DNA of 64,000 bases from Amblyomma americanum (Eukaryota; Arthropoda; Arachnida; Ixodida; Ixodidae): contig NC_135497.1 of assembly GCF_052857255.1 (NCBI RefSeq), positions 118,620,744 through 118,684,743 on the forward strand, in the 5' to 3' direction. The position numbers were made by a program, and so were the translations under genes. Position 1 is the stretch's first letter. Each line of letters opens with the position of its first letter. A model generated the notes under the pieces. It was not told where the DNA came from, ran no database searches, and worked only from the letters and a program-made list of their open reading frames with translations. Positions 1 to 11,739 of the stretch are shown here, one piece after another.

Positions 1-727
1 TTGGTTTTCTGCATGGTAATTTTTAGGCCCATCGATCTGTTCTGCCTGTCTAACACATTGATCATGATTTGCGGCTCATCTCCTGAGTGACTCAGCAAGG
101 CAATGTAATCAGCAAATCACAGATTATTTAGGTATTCTCCATTTATTCTTATTCCCAACTGTTCCCAATTCAGGCCTCGAAATACCTCCTGTAAACATGC
201 GGTGAACAGCATTGGCAAGATTGTGTCTCCTTGCCTGACGCCCTTCCTTATTGGAATTTTATTGCTGACTTTATTGAGGACCATAGTAGCTGTGCAGTTG
301 CTATATATATATCTTCCAGTATTTTGACATAAGGCTCTTCTACCCCCTGATTACGCAATGCCTGTATGACTGCTGAAGTTTCCACTGAGTCGAATGCTTT
401 CTCGTAATCAATGAAAGCTACATATAGAGGTTGGTTATATTCTGCGCATTTCTCTATCACCTGATTGATAGTGAGAATATGATCTATTGTGGAATATCCT
501 TTACGAAAGCCTGCCTGATCATTTGGTTGATTAAAGTCTAACGTTGCCCTGACTCTATTAGCGATTACCTTAGTAAATACTTTGTAGGCAACGGATAGTA
601 AGCTGTTCAGCTTGTAATTTTTCAAGTCCTTCGCGTCTCCCTTTTTATGGATTAAGATAATGTTTGCATTCTTCGAAGCTTCTGGTACAGTCGAGGTCAT
701 AAGGCATTGTGTATACAGGGTGGCCAA
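1..727 (-). pseudogene. RTE LINE reverse transcriptase domain, broken
   Basis: The fingers and palm are visible: [38 protein letters not shown] and AFIDYEKAFDSVET (motif A with the catalytic Asp). The frame shifts near 250; beyond it the KGVRQGD-like motif B and then FADY in place of FADD can be read. The Asp-to-Tyr change at motif C and an adjacent stop would abolish catalysis. A short TA run at 301-313 marks the same place where the sister copy carries a 73-bp (AT)n tract (10766-10838). Confidence 0.8.
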
Positions 728-1503
728 TTTTCTAGCACGATGTCCCCTCCATCCTTCAACAGATCTGCTGTTACTTGATCCTCCCCAGCTGCTTTTCCCC
801 TTTTCATTGCTTCTAATGCTTTCTTTACTTCATCTTTCGTTACTGGCGGGATGACGCATTGCTGTGCACTGCTGTCTTTCTCATTAACGCTCTGATTACA
901 TTGGCTACTGTACAGGTCTGTGTAGAACTCTTCGGCTACGTTAACTATCTTATCCATATTGCTAATGACATTGCCCTGCTTGTCTCTTAAGGTATACATC
1001 TGGTTTTTACCTATGCCTAGTTTCCTCTTCACTGTTTTTAGGCTACCTCCATTCTTTATAGCATGCTCGATTCTCTCCATATTAAATTTCCTTATGTCGG
1101 CTACCTTGCGCTTATTTATTAACTTTGATAGCTCCGTTAGTTCTATTCTATCGGTAGGGTTAGATGCCCTCATGTTTTGGCGCTTCTTAATCAGATCTTT
1201 CGTCACCTGAGAAAGCTTCCCGGTATCCTTTCGAACTGTCCTATCGCCTACTTCTATTGCGCTCTCCGTAATTATTGATGTCAGATTATCGTGCATTGAA
1301 TGAACATCAAGATCATCTTCCTCATTTAAAGCCGAATATATGTTTTGCAGCGCTGTCCTAAACTCCTGTGCTTTCCCTCTTACGGCTAACTCGTTAATCG
1401 TCTTCTTCTTCACTAGCTTCTTCCGTTCCCTCTTCAAGTCTAAGCTAATTCTAGACCTTACTATTCTGTGGTCGCTACAACGCACCTTTCCGAGGACGGC
1501 CAC
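697..1503 (-). pseudogene. RTE LINE endonuclease end and RT N-terminal linker
   Basis: The 268-codon frame begins inside the endonuclease C-terminus, where RCSDHRIV carries the conserved SDH motif. It then runs through the basic linker (RERKKLVKKKTINEL) and the region before the RT fingers (GKAAGEDQVTADLLKDGG). It goes out of frame near 725; the following RT text is found in the next frame. It has no independent start or promoter and is a segment of one broken LINE ORF. Confidence 0.8.
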
Positions 1504-1751
1504 ATCCTGAATGATGCCAGGTTTAGCGCATAGTATGAAGTCGATTTCATTTTTAATCTCACCATTGGGGCTCTTCCAGGTTCACTTCCTGTTTTCTCGT
1601 TTGCAGAAGAAGGTATTCATGATCCGTAAATTATTTCTATCCGCGAATTCCACTAATAACTCTCCCCTGCTATTTCTAGAGCCTATCCCATAGTCACCTA
1701 CCGCGTGGTCGTCAGCCTGCTTCTTGCCCACCTTCGCATTGAAGTCGCCCA

Positions 1752-2300
1752 TCAGTACAGTGTCTGCGATTTTACTTTATTCATTGCCGATTCTACGTCC
1801 TCATAGACACTTTCCACGGTCTGGTCATCATGGCTGGATGTGGGTGCGTAGGCCTGCACCACTTTCAGCTTGTACCTCCTATTCAGCCTAATTACTATAG
1901 CTGCTACCCTCTCGTTAATACTGTAGAGCTCCTCTATGTTGCCAGCTATATCCTTATTAATGAGGAATCCCACACTTGGTTCTCGTCTATCCTCTAACCC
2001 GCGATAGCACAGTATGTGTCCGTCCTTTAGTACTGTATACGCCTCACCTGTCCTCCTAACTTCGCTAAGCCCTATCACATCCCATTTAATTTCCACTAGT
2101 TCCTCAAACAGCACTGCTAGGCTAGCCTCACTAGCTAAAGTTCTAGCGTTAAACGTTGCCAGGTTCAGATTCCAATGGCGGCCTGTCCGGAGCCAGAGAT
2201 TCTTAGCACCCTCCGCTGCGTCACAGATCTTACCGCCGCCGTGGTCAGTTGCTCTGCAGCCGCTGGGGACTGAGGGCCGAGGGTTAATTGGTTTGATCAT
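1752..2300 (-). pseudogene. RTE LINE endonuclease domain (APE-like), N-terminal part
   Basis: The 182-codon frame contains the start of an exonuclease/endonuclease/phosphatase fold: LNLATFNARTL near residue 45, then WDVIGLSEVRRTGE, where the Glu is the expected metal ligand, and VVQAYAPTSSHDDQT. In this family the enzyme nicks target DNA to prime reverse transcription. The frame ends in a premature stop after a shift near 1760; the continuation (DTVLMGDFNAKVG) is read in another frame between 1503 and 1760. Many tick gene sets label such frames 'craniofacial development protein 2-like', which is a transposon-derived name. Confidence 0.8.
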
Positions 2301-2424
2301 AGAAGGTTGTGGCCAAGTACTACACCAGGATGGCCAAATCCTGCTCTCGTGAGAGAGTGCGTTGTCGGTTCTGGTTACCGAGATCAGGCCGCACTCCAGG
2401 CCTGGTTATGCAATTCCATCGACA

Positions 2425-2535
2425 CGCGGATTTTTTTTTATTTTAAACCCGGTGGAAAATTGCGCGGCATCAGGATTTGAACCCCGGTCCTCTTGCACGC
2501 GAGGCGGATGTTCTACCTCTGCGCCATCGCTGCTA
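2425..2535 (-). repeat. tRNA-derived SINE head with A-rich tail
   Basis: Read on the - strand, a tRNA-like body of about 72 nt carries an A box (TGGCGCAGAGGTAG, about 2512-2525) and a B box (GGTTCAAATCC, 2473-2483), and ends in GCCGCG. A short linker and an A-rich stretch (2430-2450) follow. It abuts the 5' end of the RTE LINE. It differs from the Ruka-type SINEs elsewhere in the window. It is not called a functional tRNA because the acceptor and anticodon stems do not pair well by eye. Confidence 0.65.
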
Positions 2536-2680
2536 CATGTATTTAGAACCTACATGTATTTAGGACATGTATTTACTTATTTATGTATTTATGTATTTAT
2601 TTATTTAGAACCTGTACATGTAGAAGATGTATTTATTTAGAACCTACATGTATTTAGATTCTACATGTATTTAGAACCTT
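2536..2680. repeat. AT-rich minisatellite
   Basis: Degenerate tandem units related to TACATGTATTTAGAACC, with an inner run of TTTATGTA/TTTATTTA. At least five recognisable units are present. No gene is seen here. Confidence 0.75.
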
Positions 2681-2690
2681 TTCCTCCACG

Positions 2691-3013
2691 GTGTTGGTGA
2701 CAAGACAGGGACCCGGCAAAAGAGGGCTTGGCAGCACGTCCTTCGGTGGGAGAAACGGCGATCTTCAACGTCCTTCACTCCGCGCGCCACCAGCGTCAAT
2801 GTCTTTTTGCCTCAGCGCCACCTGGTATTCCTCCCCTCTTAAAAAAACACATACACGAGCACACACATGCACACTCAAGCACACAATAAAGGCTCGAAGT
2901 ATCTGGGGGGTCATCGTGCAAAATACGGCTTCATGCGTAGAACATGGAGGATCTCTGGACGGGACTTGCTGCCGAGCCCTCTGTTGCTGGGTCCCTGTCT
3001 TGTCACCAACATC
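2691..3013. repeat. Inverted repeat upstream of the gypsy gag region
   Basis: The left arm (2691-2741) is the near-exact reverse complement of the right arm (2962-3013); both contain GTTGGTGACAAGACAGGGAC in one orientation or the other. The arms differ at only a few positions over about 51 bp and are separated by about 220 bp. The right arm lies just before the gag frame, so the left arm may be an inverted copy of the element's leader. Confidence 0.8.
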
Positions 3014-3188
3014 GTGACAAATCTGGTGCAGGTGGGATTGATCTCATGTTCCGTACCCCAACGGTTAGCGGGCGCTTCGGTCCTATACCCATCCAGACGC
3101 CCGTCCACCGTGCTCGCCGCCGGATACGAGGCTTACCACTCGAGCCCGACCCATCCGCTATGTCCTTGGAGCACTTGGCACCTTCTCA

Positions 3189-4457
3189 ATGCCTGGTACG
3201 ACGACCCCAATGACTGGCGCGACCACCCCAATGGCTTGGGCGCCCACACACTACTTCACGCTCCAGAACCCCCGCATCCCGAAGTCCTTCCACGGCGACC
3301 TCTTAGAGGGCATGGAAGTCTGGTTGCAGTCCTACGAGCGAGTTGCCGTGTTCAACCTGTGGAATGACGCCGCCCACCGCAGAAACGCCTACTTCGGTCT
3401 AGACGACGGTGATCGGACCTGGTTTGAAGACCGTGAAGACAAGTTATCCTCCTGGAGAGGGTTCTGGCATCGTCTCCTAGAAACTTACGGCAGCTCGGAT
3501 CGTCGCGTACGGGCAGAACGCGCTCTGCAATCTCGCGTTCAGCGTCCAAATAAAGGCGTTGCAGCGTATGTAGAGGACATGACGCGCCTCTTCAGGCTCG
3601 CGGACCTTGTAATGTCCGAGGCCAAAAAGGTACTCCATGTCGTGCGTGGCATCAAGGAGCAACTTTTTGCTGGCCTTGTCTGCAGCCCTCCGAAGACTGT
3701 CGCCGAGGTTCTCACTGAGTCTTCCACGAGCAAAAGGGTTCTTCAGCTCAGAGCCTCCGCGTACGACCGACCCGTGTCCGCCGCCTCCGTTTGCAGCGAG
3801 TTACCATTCCATGTCACCGACGCCTCCCTGCTACGCGATCTCATACTTTCGATTCTGCGCAACGAACTCCGCGAGCTGTACGGGGCCCTTCCAATAGCTT
3901 CAAGCTCCATAGCGATCTTTATCCGCGATGAGGTACAGCAAGCGCTCTGACCGTACTTTCCTGCCGAGGAGACTCGTCCATCCCCTCTTCCTGTCTCGCC
4001 TGACTGTCGTCTCACATATGCCGAAGCCCTGGGGTGCCCTGTGCCGGCTTTCGCGTCCTTCGTTCGGGCTCCTGCAGAAGTGCCGGGGCCGCCTGCACCC
4101 GTGTTGCAGTACGTGGAAGCTCCCCGCTTATCCGCCCGCAAAGCCGACGTGTGGCGCACATCCTACCGACGCCTCCTGTGCGTTCATTGCGGTGTACCAG
4201 GCCACCTGTATCGGCACTGCCCCTACCGCTGTCTAGGCCTCGCCGGGTTTCCGCCGATTCTCCTCGACCCCGCTATGGCGAGCGTCCCCGGGCTGTCGCG
4301 GATTTCCTTAAGACCAACGTTGGCTTCAGTTTCGTCGCCAGCAGGCTCGATCGCCATCCCCAGGGGACGTCCTTCACCATCTACCCCGAGTTTTTCCAGG
4401 GCGGGGCAAGGCCGGTCATCGAGCCCACGGCGGGAAAACTGCAGCCAGCCACCTTAG
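3189..4457 (+). pseudogene. gypsy-like gag (capsid and CCHC zinc knuckle), one nonsense codon
   Basis: The frame from 3189 encodes a retrotransposon gag capsid region (FHGDLLEGMEVWLQSYERVA, then the core around ERALQSRVQRPNKGVAAYVEDM). A TGA at 3948-3950 interrupts it. The same frame then stays open to 4457 and includes a CCHC knuckle, C-VH-C-GVPG-H-LYRH-C, near 4177-4220. The protein would package element RNA. It is a pseudogene by the internal stop and by the loss of most of pol. The start at 3189 is only the first ATG of the frame; the upstream in-frame text was not resolved. Confidence 0.75.
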
Positions 4458-4479
4458 GGGGTGGGCTCGCTGGACATCG

Positions 4480-5565
4480 TTGTGCGAGGGACTCCTATCG
4501 ACGCGGACACGACATGCCGACGCCTCGACGGTTCTGAAGTCCGCGGTCACCGTTCACTCCGACACAGCGACGCTTCCTCGACACAACGACGCGTCGACGG
4601 TTTCTTGGTCCGCAGTACCCTCTCGCTTCGACACATCGAAGCTGAGACATGACGGCGCCTCGACGATTACGACGTCCGCGCTCTCCTATCCCTTCAACGC
4701 ACTGACGGCATTACAAAGCACACACCCCGCCGACAAATTCCTGGTGCCAAAGCCTGCAGACAACAACGCCTGTGCCGGATCATCCCTTCCGGAGCCTCCA
4801 ACTCGCGAGCGGCTTTCCTTAGACATACGTGTGATACTGGATCTTCGCCACGTTCGAACGTTATTATATACTGGTGGTGATCATTCGATTCTAAGCAGCC
4901 AGCTCGCCACCATTCTCGAAATAGTTCTCACGCCATGGGCTGGCGCGCACGTTCGCACTGCGGGCGGTCATCTGATTGCACCTCTCGGCATGTGCACTGT
5001 CCGAGTTCAAATCCGGGGGCCCACATATATCATCTGCTCTCTTGTTCTGAATAACAGTTCGCGCGACATCATCTTAGGTGTCGAATTTCTGCCTGAATAT
5101 GGGGCGATTATTGACCTATGCGTTAACAATTTCACATTTTCGACTGAGAATGCTGTCGCCCTCAGTGATACACCGCGACCAAGCCAGACGCTTCGAGTTT
5201 CTACGGACACCGTCACACTGCCACCTCGAACCAGCGCCTTCATTACGGTTGAGAGCGAATCATTTCAGGACGATGACGTCATCGCCGAAACCAACCTTTC
5301 ATTACTGCTGACGCAAGGCGTGTGCGTGGCCCGCAGTCTGATCCATATTACGCGCGAGCATCGCATTCTTTTTGGCGGAACTACCGTAGCATTTGACGAA
5401 CGCATCTCCGATTTTTACGAGTGCTTCTCCCCAGAACCAATGCAGCCTCCTTTCTCCCTCGAGAGCCTCGATGTCAACTCCGCGCTGTTAACCAACCAAC
5501 GCAAACAGCTGTGTGCACTATTGCTCGAATTCAGAGTGTTTCACCTTCTCGTCGAAAGTGCGTGA
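4480..5565 (+). pseudogene. gypsy-like pol: aspartic protease and pre-RT region
   Basis: The frame is +1 relative to gag, as expected for a gag-pol frameshift element. A retropepsin-like domain is visible near residues 115-240: the active-site triplet region reads LLYTGGDHSILSS, where the catalytic Asp of D-T/S-G is replaced by Tyr, followed by the downstream ILGVEFLPEYGAIID segment typical of these proteases. A spacer then leads towards RT, but the frame breaks near 5540 and the RT domain is deleted. The protease is therefore inactive. Residues 1-110 are low-complexity and not recognisable. Confidence 0.7.
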
Positions 5566-5665
5566 AACAACCATAGCCAAGCACCACATTGTGACGTACG
5601 ATGACGTACATTCAATCCGTCATCGTCTTTTTGCCTCAGCACCACCTGGATATACATAGACTGTC

Positions 5666-7104
5666 TGAGACGTGATATGCCGTTATGGAATGCCATCTCT
5701 GCGTGAATCCTGTAAACTCTAGTTGCATTTTTGTTCCGTTAGCTCAGCGAAGTGTAAATACATCTAACAATGCATTTAGTCCTCTGTAATATAGAAACTC
5801 ACTCTACAGACAATGGTCAGGCTGAAATGAATATCACCCGTCCTGTCCAATGTTTTTTTTTTTACAGTGTGAAAGTGGAAGTACCTGATGGATGGCCTTG
5901 TGGTTTGATGTACGGCAGTGCCGCAATATTCCCGGTTGACGCGCATTAGTACTTGCAGTACTGCATGAATTACTTTGAAGTAACTCTCTCTGTAGCTAGT
6001 ACTAGGTTAATGCAGCAGTTTTCAGCCGACTCTGTACCTATATGTACTAGCTGTTCATGCATTGCGAATACTTATAGTACGCGTGACATCACTATGAGAC
6101 ACCATAACGTGTCTCACAAACCATGCTATTTTTAATAAAATAGCGTCCAGAATAATGCTCCTAAAGGTACAAGATTTTTTTCAATGTTTACTAGGTTCCA
6201 GACCGTATGTAGATGCAGACGCTACTCATGAACTGTTTTTTAATGCAGGAATGTATTTAAAGGCTAAATATTCAACTATGTCCACGTACGTTTTGTCCTA
6301 TCCGTGCATCCGTCCGTGCACACCTCGAGAAAACTCAAGCAGATAAATGGAAGTTTTAGTGCGATTCGAGTCAACGACTTTAAAATGCCAGCGTGGTAAG
6401 TGCTGGCTTAGGACGTTTTTGCCGACGAGAGCCGACAGCACTGCTGCTACTGCCATCTAACTGCTGCTGTTGCTGCTGCTAATGTTGAACGAAAGGGAGG
6501 AAAGTGCAGCGGCCTGACTACAAGGGTCTTCTAGGCGGCTATCACTGCCGCGTGCAGATAGAGCAGCCACGACCACCGAAGCGAGTGCTGCAGCAACAGG
6601 TGCCCCTCACATCTCTTGTTATCTAAGAAGCTTATGGCAAAGCTTTTTGCAAAGACCACAGTACAGTTCAGGTATCCTGAGAAGATGGCACGCGACACAA
6701 TCGAAGCTTACCTTATCTATACATTATCATTATCAAGAAGTTGCTTTTACGAATGCCGCATGATCTGCGCGCCTTGGTTTTTCTCGACCTATGCATATTC
6801 CTGCGAAAATTTCTGCTTATACCATTCCCTCCCAAACCGTTTGTCAAAAATTTATAAAAGATACCGGTATTAGAATCTGATTCCTGATTGTCTTGATTTT
6901 ACAAGGAAGCTAAAGGACAGAAATAACCACGAACTGAGCTTTATGCGCACAAAATACAAAAATAACGGAATAAAATATAACAATGGTCGCTTTAACTCCA
7001 ATATATTTGTCGCACTTTGGTTTTCACGGCACACCTCTTTTCAGAGTTCATGTTAGTGCCTAGCATTCACCCGAAACAATGTTTCACATGTTAAGTAGTT
7101 CAAA
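5666..7104. other. No gene recognised; CTG-rich microsatellite
   Basis: AT-rich intergenic sequence. A short degenerate (CTG)n run (CTGCTGCTGTTGCTGCTGCT) lies near 6462-6482. Only short frames are present and none resembles a known domain. Confidence 0.6.
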
Positions 7105-7610
7105 GTAATCATCATGGCCATCAGCTTGACTATGCTCACTGCAGGGCACAGGCCTTTATCATGCCTCTCTAATTAACCTTGTCCTCTGCCAGCTGCGTCT
7201 AACGTCTCCTCACGAATTTCTTAACCTTATCCAACAACACCCAACTTACTTGCGCCCCCTGGAACGCTTGCCTTCTCTTGGAATCCTCATCGCTACCCTT
7301 AAGGACTAGCGGTTTTCTTGCCTTCGCATTAAGTGTCCTGCCCAAACTCATTTCTTCCTTTGGATTTAAACTAGGATGTAACTATGACGCGTTTGTTCCC
7401 TCACCCATTCTGCCTGCTTCAGGTCTCTTAATATTACACTTCTCATCTTTTTTCCATAGCTCGCTGCGTTGTCCTCAACTTAAGCTACGCCATTTTTGCT
7501 AGCCAGCCTTCACATTTTTGCCCCATAGGTGAGTACCGGTGAGAGACCGCTGTTATATACTTTTCTCGTGAGGGATGTTGATAAACCGCCATCCATGGGG
7601 AGCGAGTACT
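7105..7610 (-). mobile_element. RTE LINE 3' fragment
   Basis: The reverse complement matches the 3' third of the RTE copy at 11280-11700: TACCTATGGGGC.., GGACAACGCAGCGAG.., the GAGGGAACAAACGCG word, and the CCTTTGCCCTGCAGTG-like tail followed by ATGATGATT. Numerous small changes make it an old 5'-truncated copy. The left boundary is at the ATCATCATGG tail, about 7112. Confidence 0.7.
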
Positions 7611-7924
7611 TTCATGCGCCCCAAGGCTAAAAGGAACGTTTTGTGCTATTCGCGAGGACTTCACTTTTACAGTGAGACATGCACGTTGGAAGCTTTTGCA
7701 GTATGCTCGTGCCTTGGAAAAGCCCTGTATACTACGGCGGGACAAACTGGCAGTAGATGGGAAATGTTCATTTTATCACCAGAAACACATCCAAGTTATC
7801 GAGAGTCATAAAAGATAACTAGAAACAAGATACAGAACTAGCCGGAGAGTTTCTACTAGGGGCCGGCAAGACTGTTCTGCATCTGTACTGCAGGCCTTGA
7901 CCGTTCGTTGTAAACTGCGGAAGC

Positions 7925-9655
7925 ATGAAAAATAAAGTAGATGAATTTGCAGCTCTAGTATCTGCCGTTAGGCACATATTGTCATTGGCGCAGAATCTTG
8001 GCTTCATGATTCTATTCTGGACACTGAAGGTTTCCAAACTGGTTTTGAAATATATCGTCGTGACAAGAATATCCAGGGAGGGGGTGCGTTCTGCATGCTT
8101 GTGAATCCTGGCCTGCGATCTGCTGCTTTGTCTTCGCCTCTGGAGTGCGGCGAATCAGTTTGGTGCAATGTGCAGTTAGATTATGGTCGCCACTTAGCTT
8201 TTGGCTCGTTCTACCGTTCTCCTGCATGTACTAATCCTGACGTTTTTATTACCTATCAATTTTTTTATCCTCGCTTAACCAAGATTTTGTTTTAGGTGGT
8301 GATTTTAATAAGCCCACTATTCTGTGGGATAACAATGAATGCAATATGACAGACTCGAGTGCCTTATCAGTAGGTTTTTCTGAATTTATTTTAGCTAATG
8401 ACCTGTACCGGTAAGTTTGTTGCAGCGCCAGCAAGGCAATGAAGTAACGATGCTTCTATCCTGGACATAATTTTTACTAACATACCGTCCATCACTAGTG
8501 ACGTTATGGGCGTTCCGGGAGTAAGTGACCATGACTGCGTTGTTTGCACAGCTTATGCCTGTTAACTCTCGAATAGTACATGCGGGAACCAGAAAGGTTT
8601 ATTTCTATGAAAATGGTGATTATACTTCCATCTGCACTCAGCTGAAATCTTCCTTACGTGAATTCACTGCGGCCAGTGAAAATTTAGATTGAAATGTGTT
8701 GTGGTTAATGTTTAAACATATACTTGAAAAATTAATTGCTCAGTATATCCCTAGTAAACATATGCCTATTAAAAGGCGAGCTGATAAGCCATGGGTGACT
8801 CGCGAGACTCGTTTGTTTATCAAAACAAAAGACACCGCCTCCTATGTAGGTACAAAAAGAGCAATTATTGCTCTCCATGACTCCTTAAAGCGTCTTGGCA
8901 TTCAAATAAAAATTAATAATTGGGTAGCCAAACGCGACTATTTTTATGCTTAGGGAGATAAGCTGGAAACCAATTCCAAGGAAATGTGAAAATTTTAAAA
9001 ATCGATAGGAAGAGCGCCCGTAGGAATCCAAAACTTAGTAGATTGTAACGGTGTACTAGTGGATGATGATTATAAGAAGGCCTTTTCATTCAACACTTAA
9101 TTCCGGTCTGTTTTCACTCCGCCTTATTCTGGCAAATTTACTCCAGTCTCTGAGGCACTAACGAGTGATACTACTGACCAGGTTATTACGCACAGTGGTG
9201 TAGCAAAATTATTTCAATACATTAAAGCTGGTTCTGCAGGTGGGCCCAACGGGCTTCCTGCGTATGTCCTGCGGGCCCGCTCTGGTGTAATTGCTCACTA
9301 TTTAGTGATTTCTTTCAACAAATCGCTTAAATCTAGCTCTCTTCCTGACGAGTGTAAAATGGCTGATGTAGTTCCTATTCACAAACGTGGCTCAAAGAAT
9401 AGTGTCACTAATTACAGGCCTATCTTCCTTACATGTATTTGTTTCAAATTAATGGAGCACATCATTTACAGTTCGGTGATGAAACACCTCGAAAGGTATA
9501 AATTCCTCACCGACTCCCAACACGGTTTCAGGTGTGGCTGCTCAAACATGACCCAGGAAACCGATTTAAATTATGATATATTCTCTGCTTCCGACAGCCG
9601 CGAGTAGGTAGATTGAGTATTTTTAGACTTTAAAAGGCCTTCGACACAGTTTCCC
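7925..9655 (+). pseudogene. CR1/Jockey-like LINE, endonuclease and first half of RT
   Basis: A second LINE family. The APE endonuclease is spread over three frames: NCRSMKNKVDEFAALV, then IVIGAESWLHDSILDTEGFQ, then LGGDFNKPTILWDNN with the catalytic D and N, and VSDHDCVV for the SDH motif. The RT N-terminal half follows: GGPNGLPAYVLRA, CKMADVVPIHKRGSKNSVTNYRP, DSQHGFRCGCS and DFKRPFDTVS, with motif A at the very end. The text is cut at 9655 by an RTE insertion and resumes at 11740. Several frameshifts and stops make it inactive. CR1/L2/Jockey is the likely group; the exact clade is not certain. Confidence 0.75.
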
Positions 9656-10763
9656 GGAAAGAAAGGAAAAAGCTAGTGAAGAGGACGTCCATTAACGAGT
9701 TAGCGGTAGGAGGGAAAGTGGAGGAATTCAGGATATCACTGAAAAACTGATATTTGGCTTTAACTGAGGAAGACGATCTTGATGTTCATAGAATGAACTA
9801 TAATCTGACTGCCATCATTACAGAGTGCGCAGTATAAGTAGGCGTTAGAACAGTCAGACAGGATACCGGAAAGCTATCTCAGGTGAAGAAAACCAGATTA
9901 AGAAACGCACAAGCATGAGGGCTTCGAACCTTACCGACAGAAGAGAAGTGACAGAGCTATCGAAGCTAATAAATGAGCGCAAGGTATTCGACATAAGGAA
10001 GTTCAATATGAAGAGATTTGAGCATGCTCTAAAGAACGGAGGTAGCCTAAGAGCGGTAAAGAGGAAACTAGGCATAGGTAAAAACCAGATGTATACGTTA
10101 AGAGACAAAGAGGGCAATACCATTAACAATATGAAGAAGATAGTTAAGTGTAGCCGAAGAATCCTACACAAATCTGTACAGTAGCCAATGTAATCAGAGC
10201 GTTAATGAGAGAGACAGTAGCGCACACCATTGCATCATCCCGCCAGTAAAAAAAAGAGGAAGTAAATACAGACAGGGGAGGAGAGGTACCTGGGGAGGAT
10301 CAGGTAACATCAGATCTGTTGTATATGGGGAGGAGATCGTGCTAGAAAAGCTAGCCGTGCACCCTGTATACGCCATGCCTATTGACCTCGACAGTACCAG
10401 AAGCTTGGAAGAATGCAAATATCTTAATTCCGAAGAAGGGAGACGCCAAGGACTTGAAAAATTACCGACCGATCAGCTTACTATCCGTTGTCTACAAGTT
10501 ATTTACTAAGGTAATCGCTAATAGAGTCAGGGCAACCTTAGACTTTAATCAACCAAATAATCAGGCTGGCTTTCGTAAAGGATATTCCACAATAGATCAT
10601 ATTCACACTATCACTCAGATGATAGTGAAATGTGCGGAATATAACCAACCTCTCTATATAGCCTTCAATGATTACGAGAAAGCATTCGACTTAGTGGAAA
10701 CCTCAGCAGTCATAAAGGCATTGAGTAATCAGGGTGTAGAAGAGCCTATGTCAAAATACTGTA

Positions 10764-10839
<76 letters not shown>

Positions 10840-11739
10840 CAACTGCACAGCTACTACAGTCTTCCATAAAGTCAGCAATAAAATTCCAATGAGGAAGGGC
10901 GTCAGCCATAGAGACACGATCTCGCCAATGCTGTTCACCGCCTGTTTGAAGGAGGTATTTTAAGGCCTAAATTGGGAACAGTTGGGAATAGGCGTAAATG
11001 GAGAATACCTAAATAATCTGCGATTCGCTGATGACATTGCCTTGCTGAGTGACTCAGGTGAAATGCAAATTATGATCAATGAGTTAGACAGGCAGAGCAG
11101 AACGCCGGGTCTAAAAATTAACATACAGAAAACCAAGATAATGTTCAACAGTCAAGCAAGGGAACAGCAGTTCACAATTGGCAGCAAAGAATGGCGTGGA
11201 GCGCATATGGCAGGTTCTCTCAGATAATGAATGGCAGTTTACCAATTTGCCTCAAGAGAAAAGTGTACAACAGCTGTATCTTACCGGTACTTACCTACGG
11301 GGCAGAAACGTGGAGGCTAACGGAAAGGGCTCAGCTTAAGTTAAGGACAACGCAGCGAGCCTTGGAGAGAAAAATGATAGGTGTGACGTTAAGAGACCGG
11401 TATTGAAAGAGTGGGTGAGGGAACAAACGCGGGTTAATGACATCCTATTAGAATTCAAGAGGAATAAATGGGCTTGGGCAAGGCATGTAGCGCGAAGGGA
11501 AGATAACCTGTGGCCTTTTAGGGTAACGGAGTGAATTCCAAGAGAAAGTAAGCATAGCAGAGGGCGGCAGAAGGTTAGGTGGGCGGATGAGATTAAGAAG
11601 TTTGTAGGCAAAGGGTGGATGCAGCTGGCAAAAAAAGGGTTAATTGTAGAGACATGGGAGAGGCCTTTGCCCTGCATTGGGCGTAGTAAGGTTGATGATG
11701 ATGATGACGACGATGGTGGTGATAACGATGATGATGATG
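9656..11739 (+). mobile_element. 5'-truncated RTE LINE inserted in the CR1-like LINE
   Basis: This is the same family as the element at 1-2430, in the opposite orientation. It starts within the linker (RKERKKLVKRTSINELAV) and runs through RT ([43 protein letters not shown], so the catalytic Asp pair is intact here) to a GATGATGATGAC 3' tail at 11690-11739. Stops and shifts break the ORF. It is flanked by 10-bp target duplications, ACAGTTTCCC at 9646-9655 and ACAGTCTCCC at 11740-11749, with one mismatch. A 73-bp (AT)n tract interrupts the RT. Confidence 0.85.
10766..10838. repeat. (AT)n microsatellite inside the RTE reverse transcriptase
   Basis: About 36 uninterrupted AT units. The related copy at 1-2430 has only about six at the matching point (301-313), so the tract expanded after the copies separated. 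It happens to stay open as an Ile-Tyr run in translation, which has no coding meaning. Confidence 0.95.

Larger units (their letters stand above)
1..2430 (-). mobile_element. RTE-type LINE, 5' portion, cut by window edge
   Basis: A non-LTR retrotransposon reads leftwards. An APE-type endonuclease lies at the right, followed by a linker and a reverse transcriptase that runs to the window edge, so the 3' end is outside. The same family recurs on the + strand at 9656-11739, where the words around NELAVRGK, SLKTVKRKLGIGKNQMYTL and [10 protein letters not shown] are nearly the same. The copy is dead. The reading frame shifts near 1760, 725 and 250, a TGA replaces a Trp codon near 1579, and the RT catalytic FADD is FADY with a stop just before it (about 105-125). 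Assignment to the RTE clade rests on the domain order and on recognised sequence style, not on a search. Confidence 0.85.
2690..5665 (+). mobile_element. Ty3/gypsy-type LTR retrotransposon remnant
   Basis: The order leader, gag with zinc knuckle, aspartic protease, then the first residues before RT is that of a Ty3/gypsy element. RT, RNase H and integrase are missing: the pol reading (FSSKVRETTIAKHHIVT) stops being recognisable near 5600. A short repeated word (GTCTTTTTGCCTCAGC followed by CCACCTGG) occurs at about 2800 and again at about 5625, which may be what is left of the two LTRs with an internal deletion. No clear primer-binding site was found. Confidence 0.7.

Noticed and set aside
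2458..2532. Functional tRNA gene
   Set aside because: The A and B boxes are present, but stem pairing is poor and an A-rich SINE tail follows.
2867..3367. 166-codon frame overlapping the start of gag
   Set aside because: Out of frame with the capsid text and without domain features; the 3189 frame carries gag.
10382..10963. 193-codon frame with a long Ile-Tyr run
   Set aside because: RT fragment kept open by the (AT)n tract; not a separate gene.
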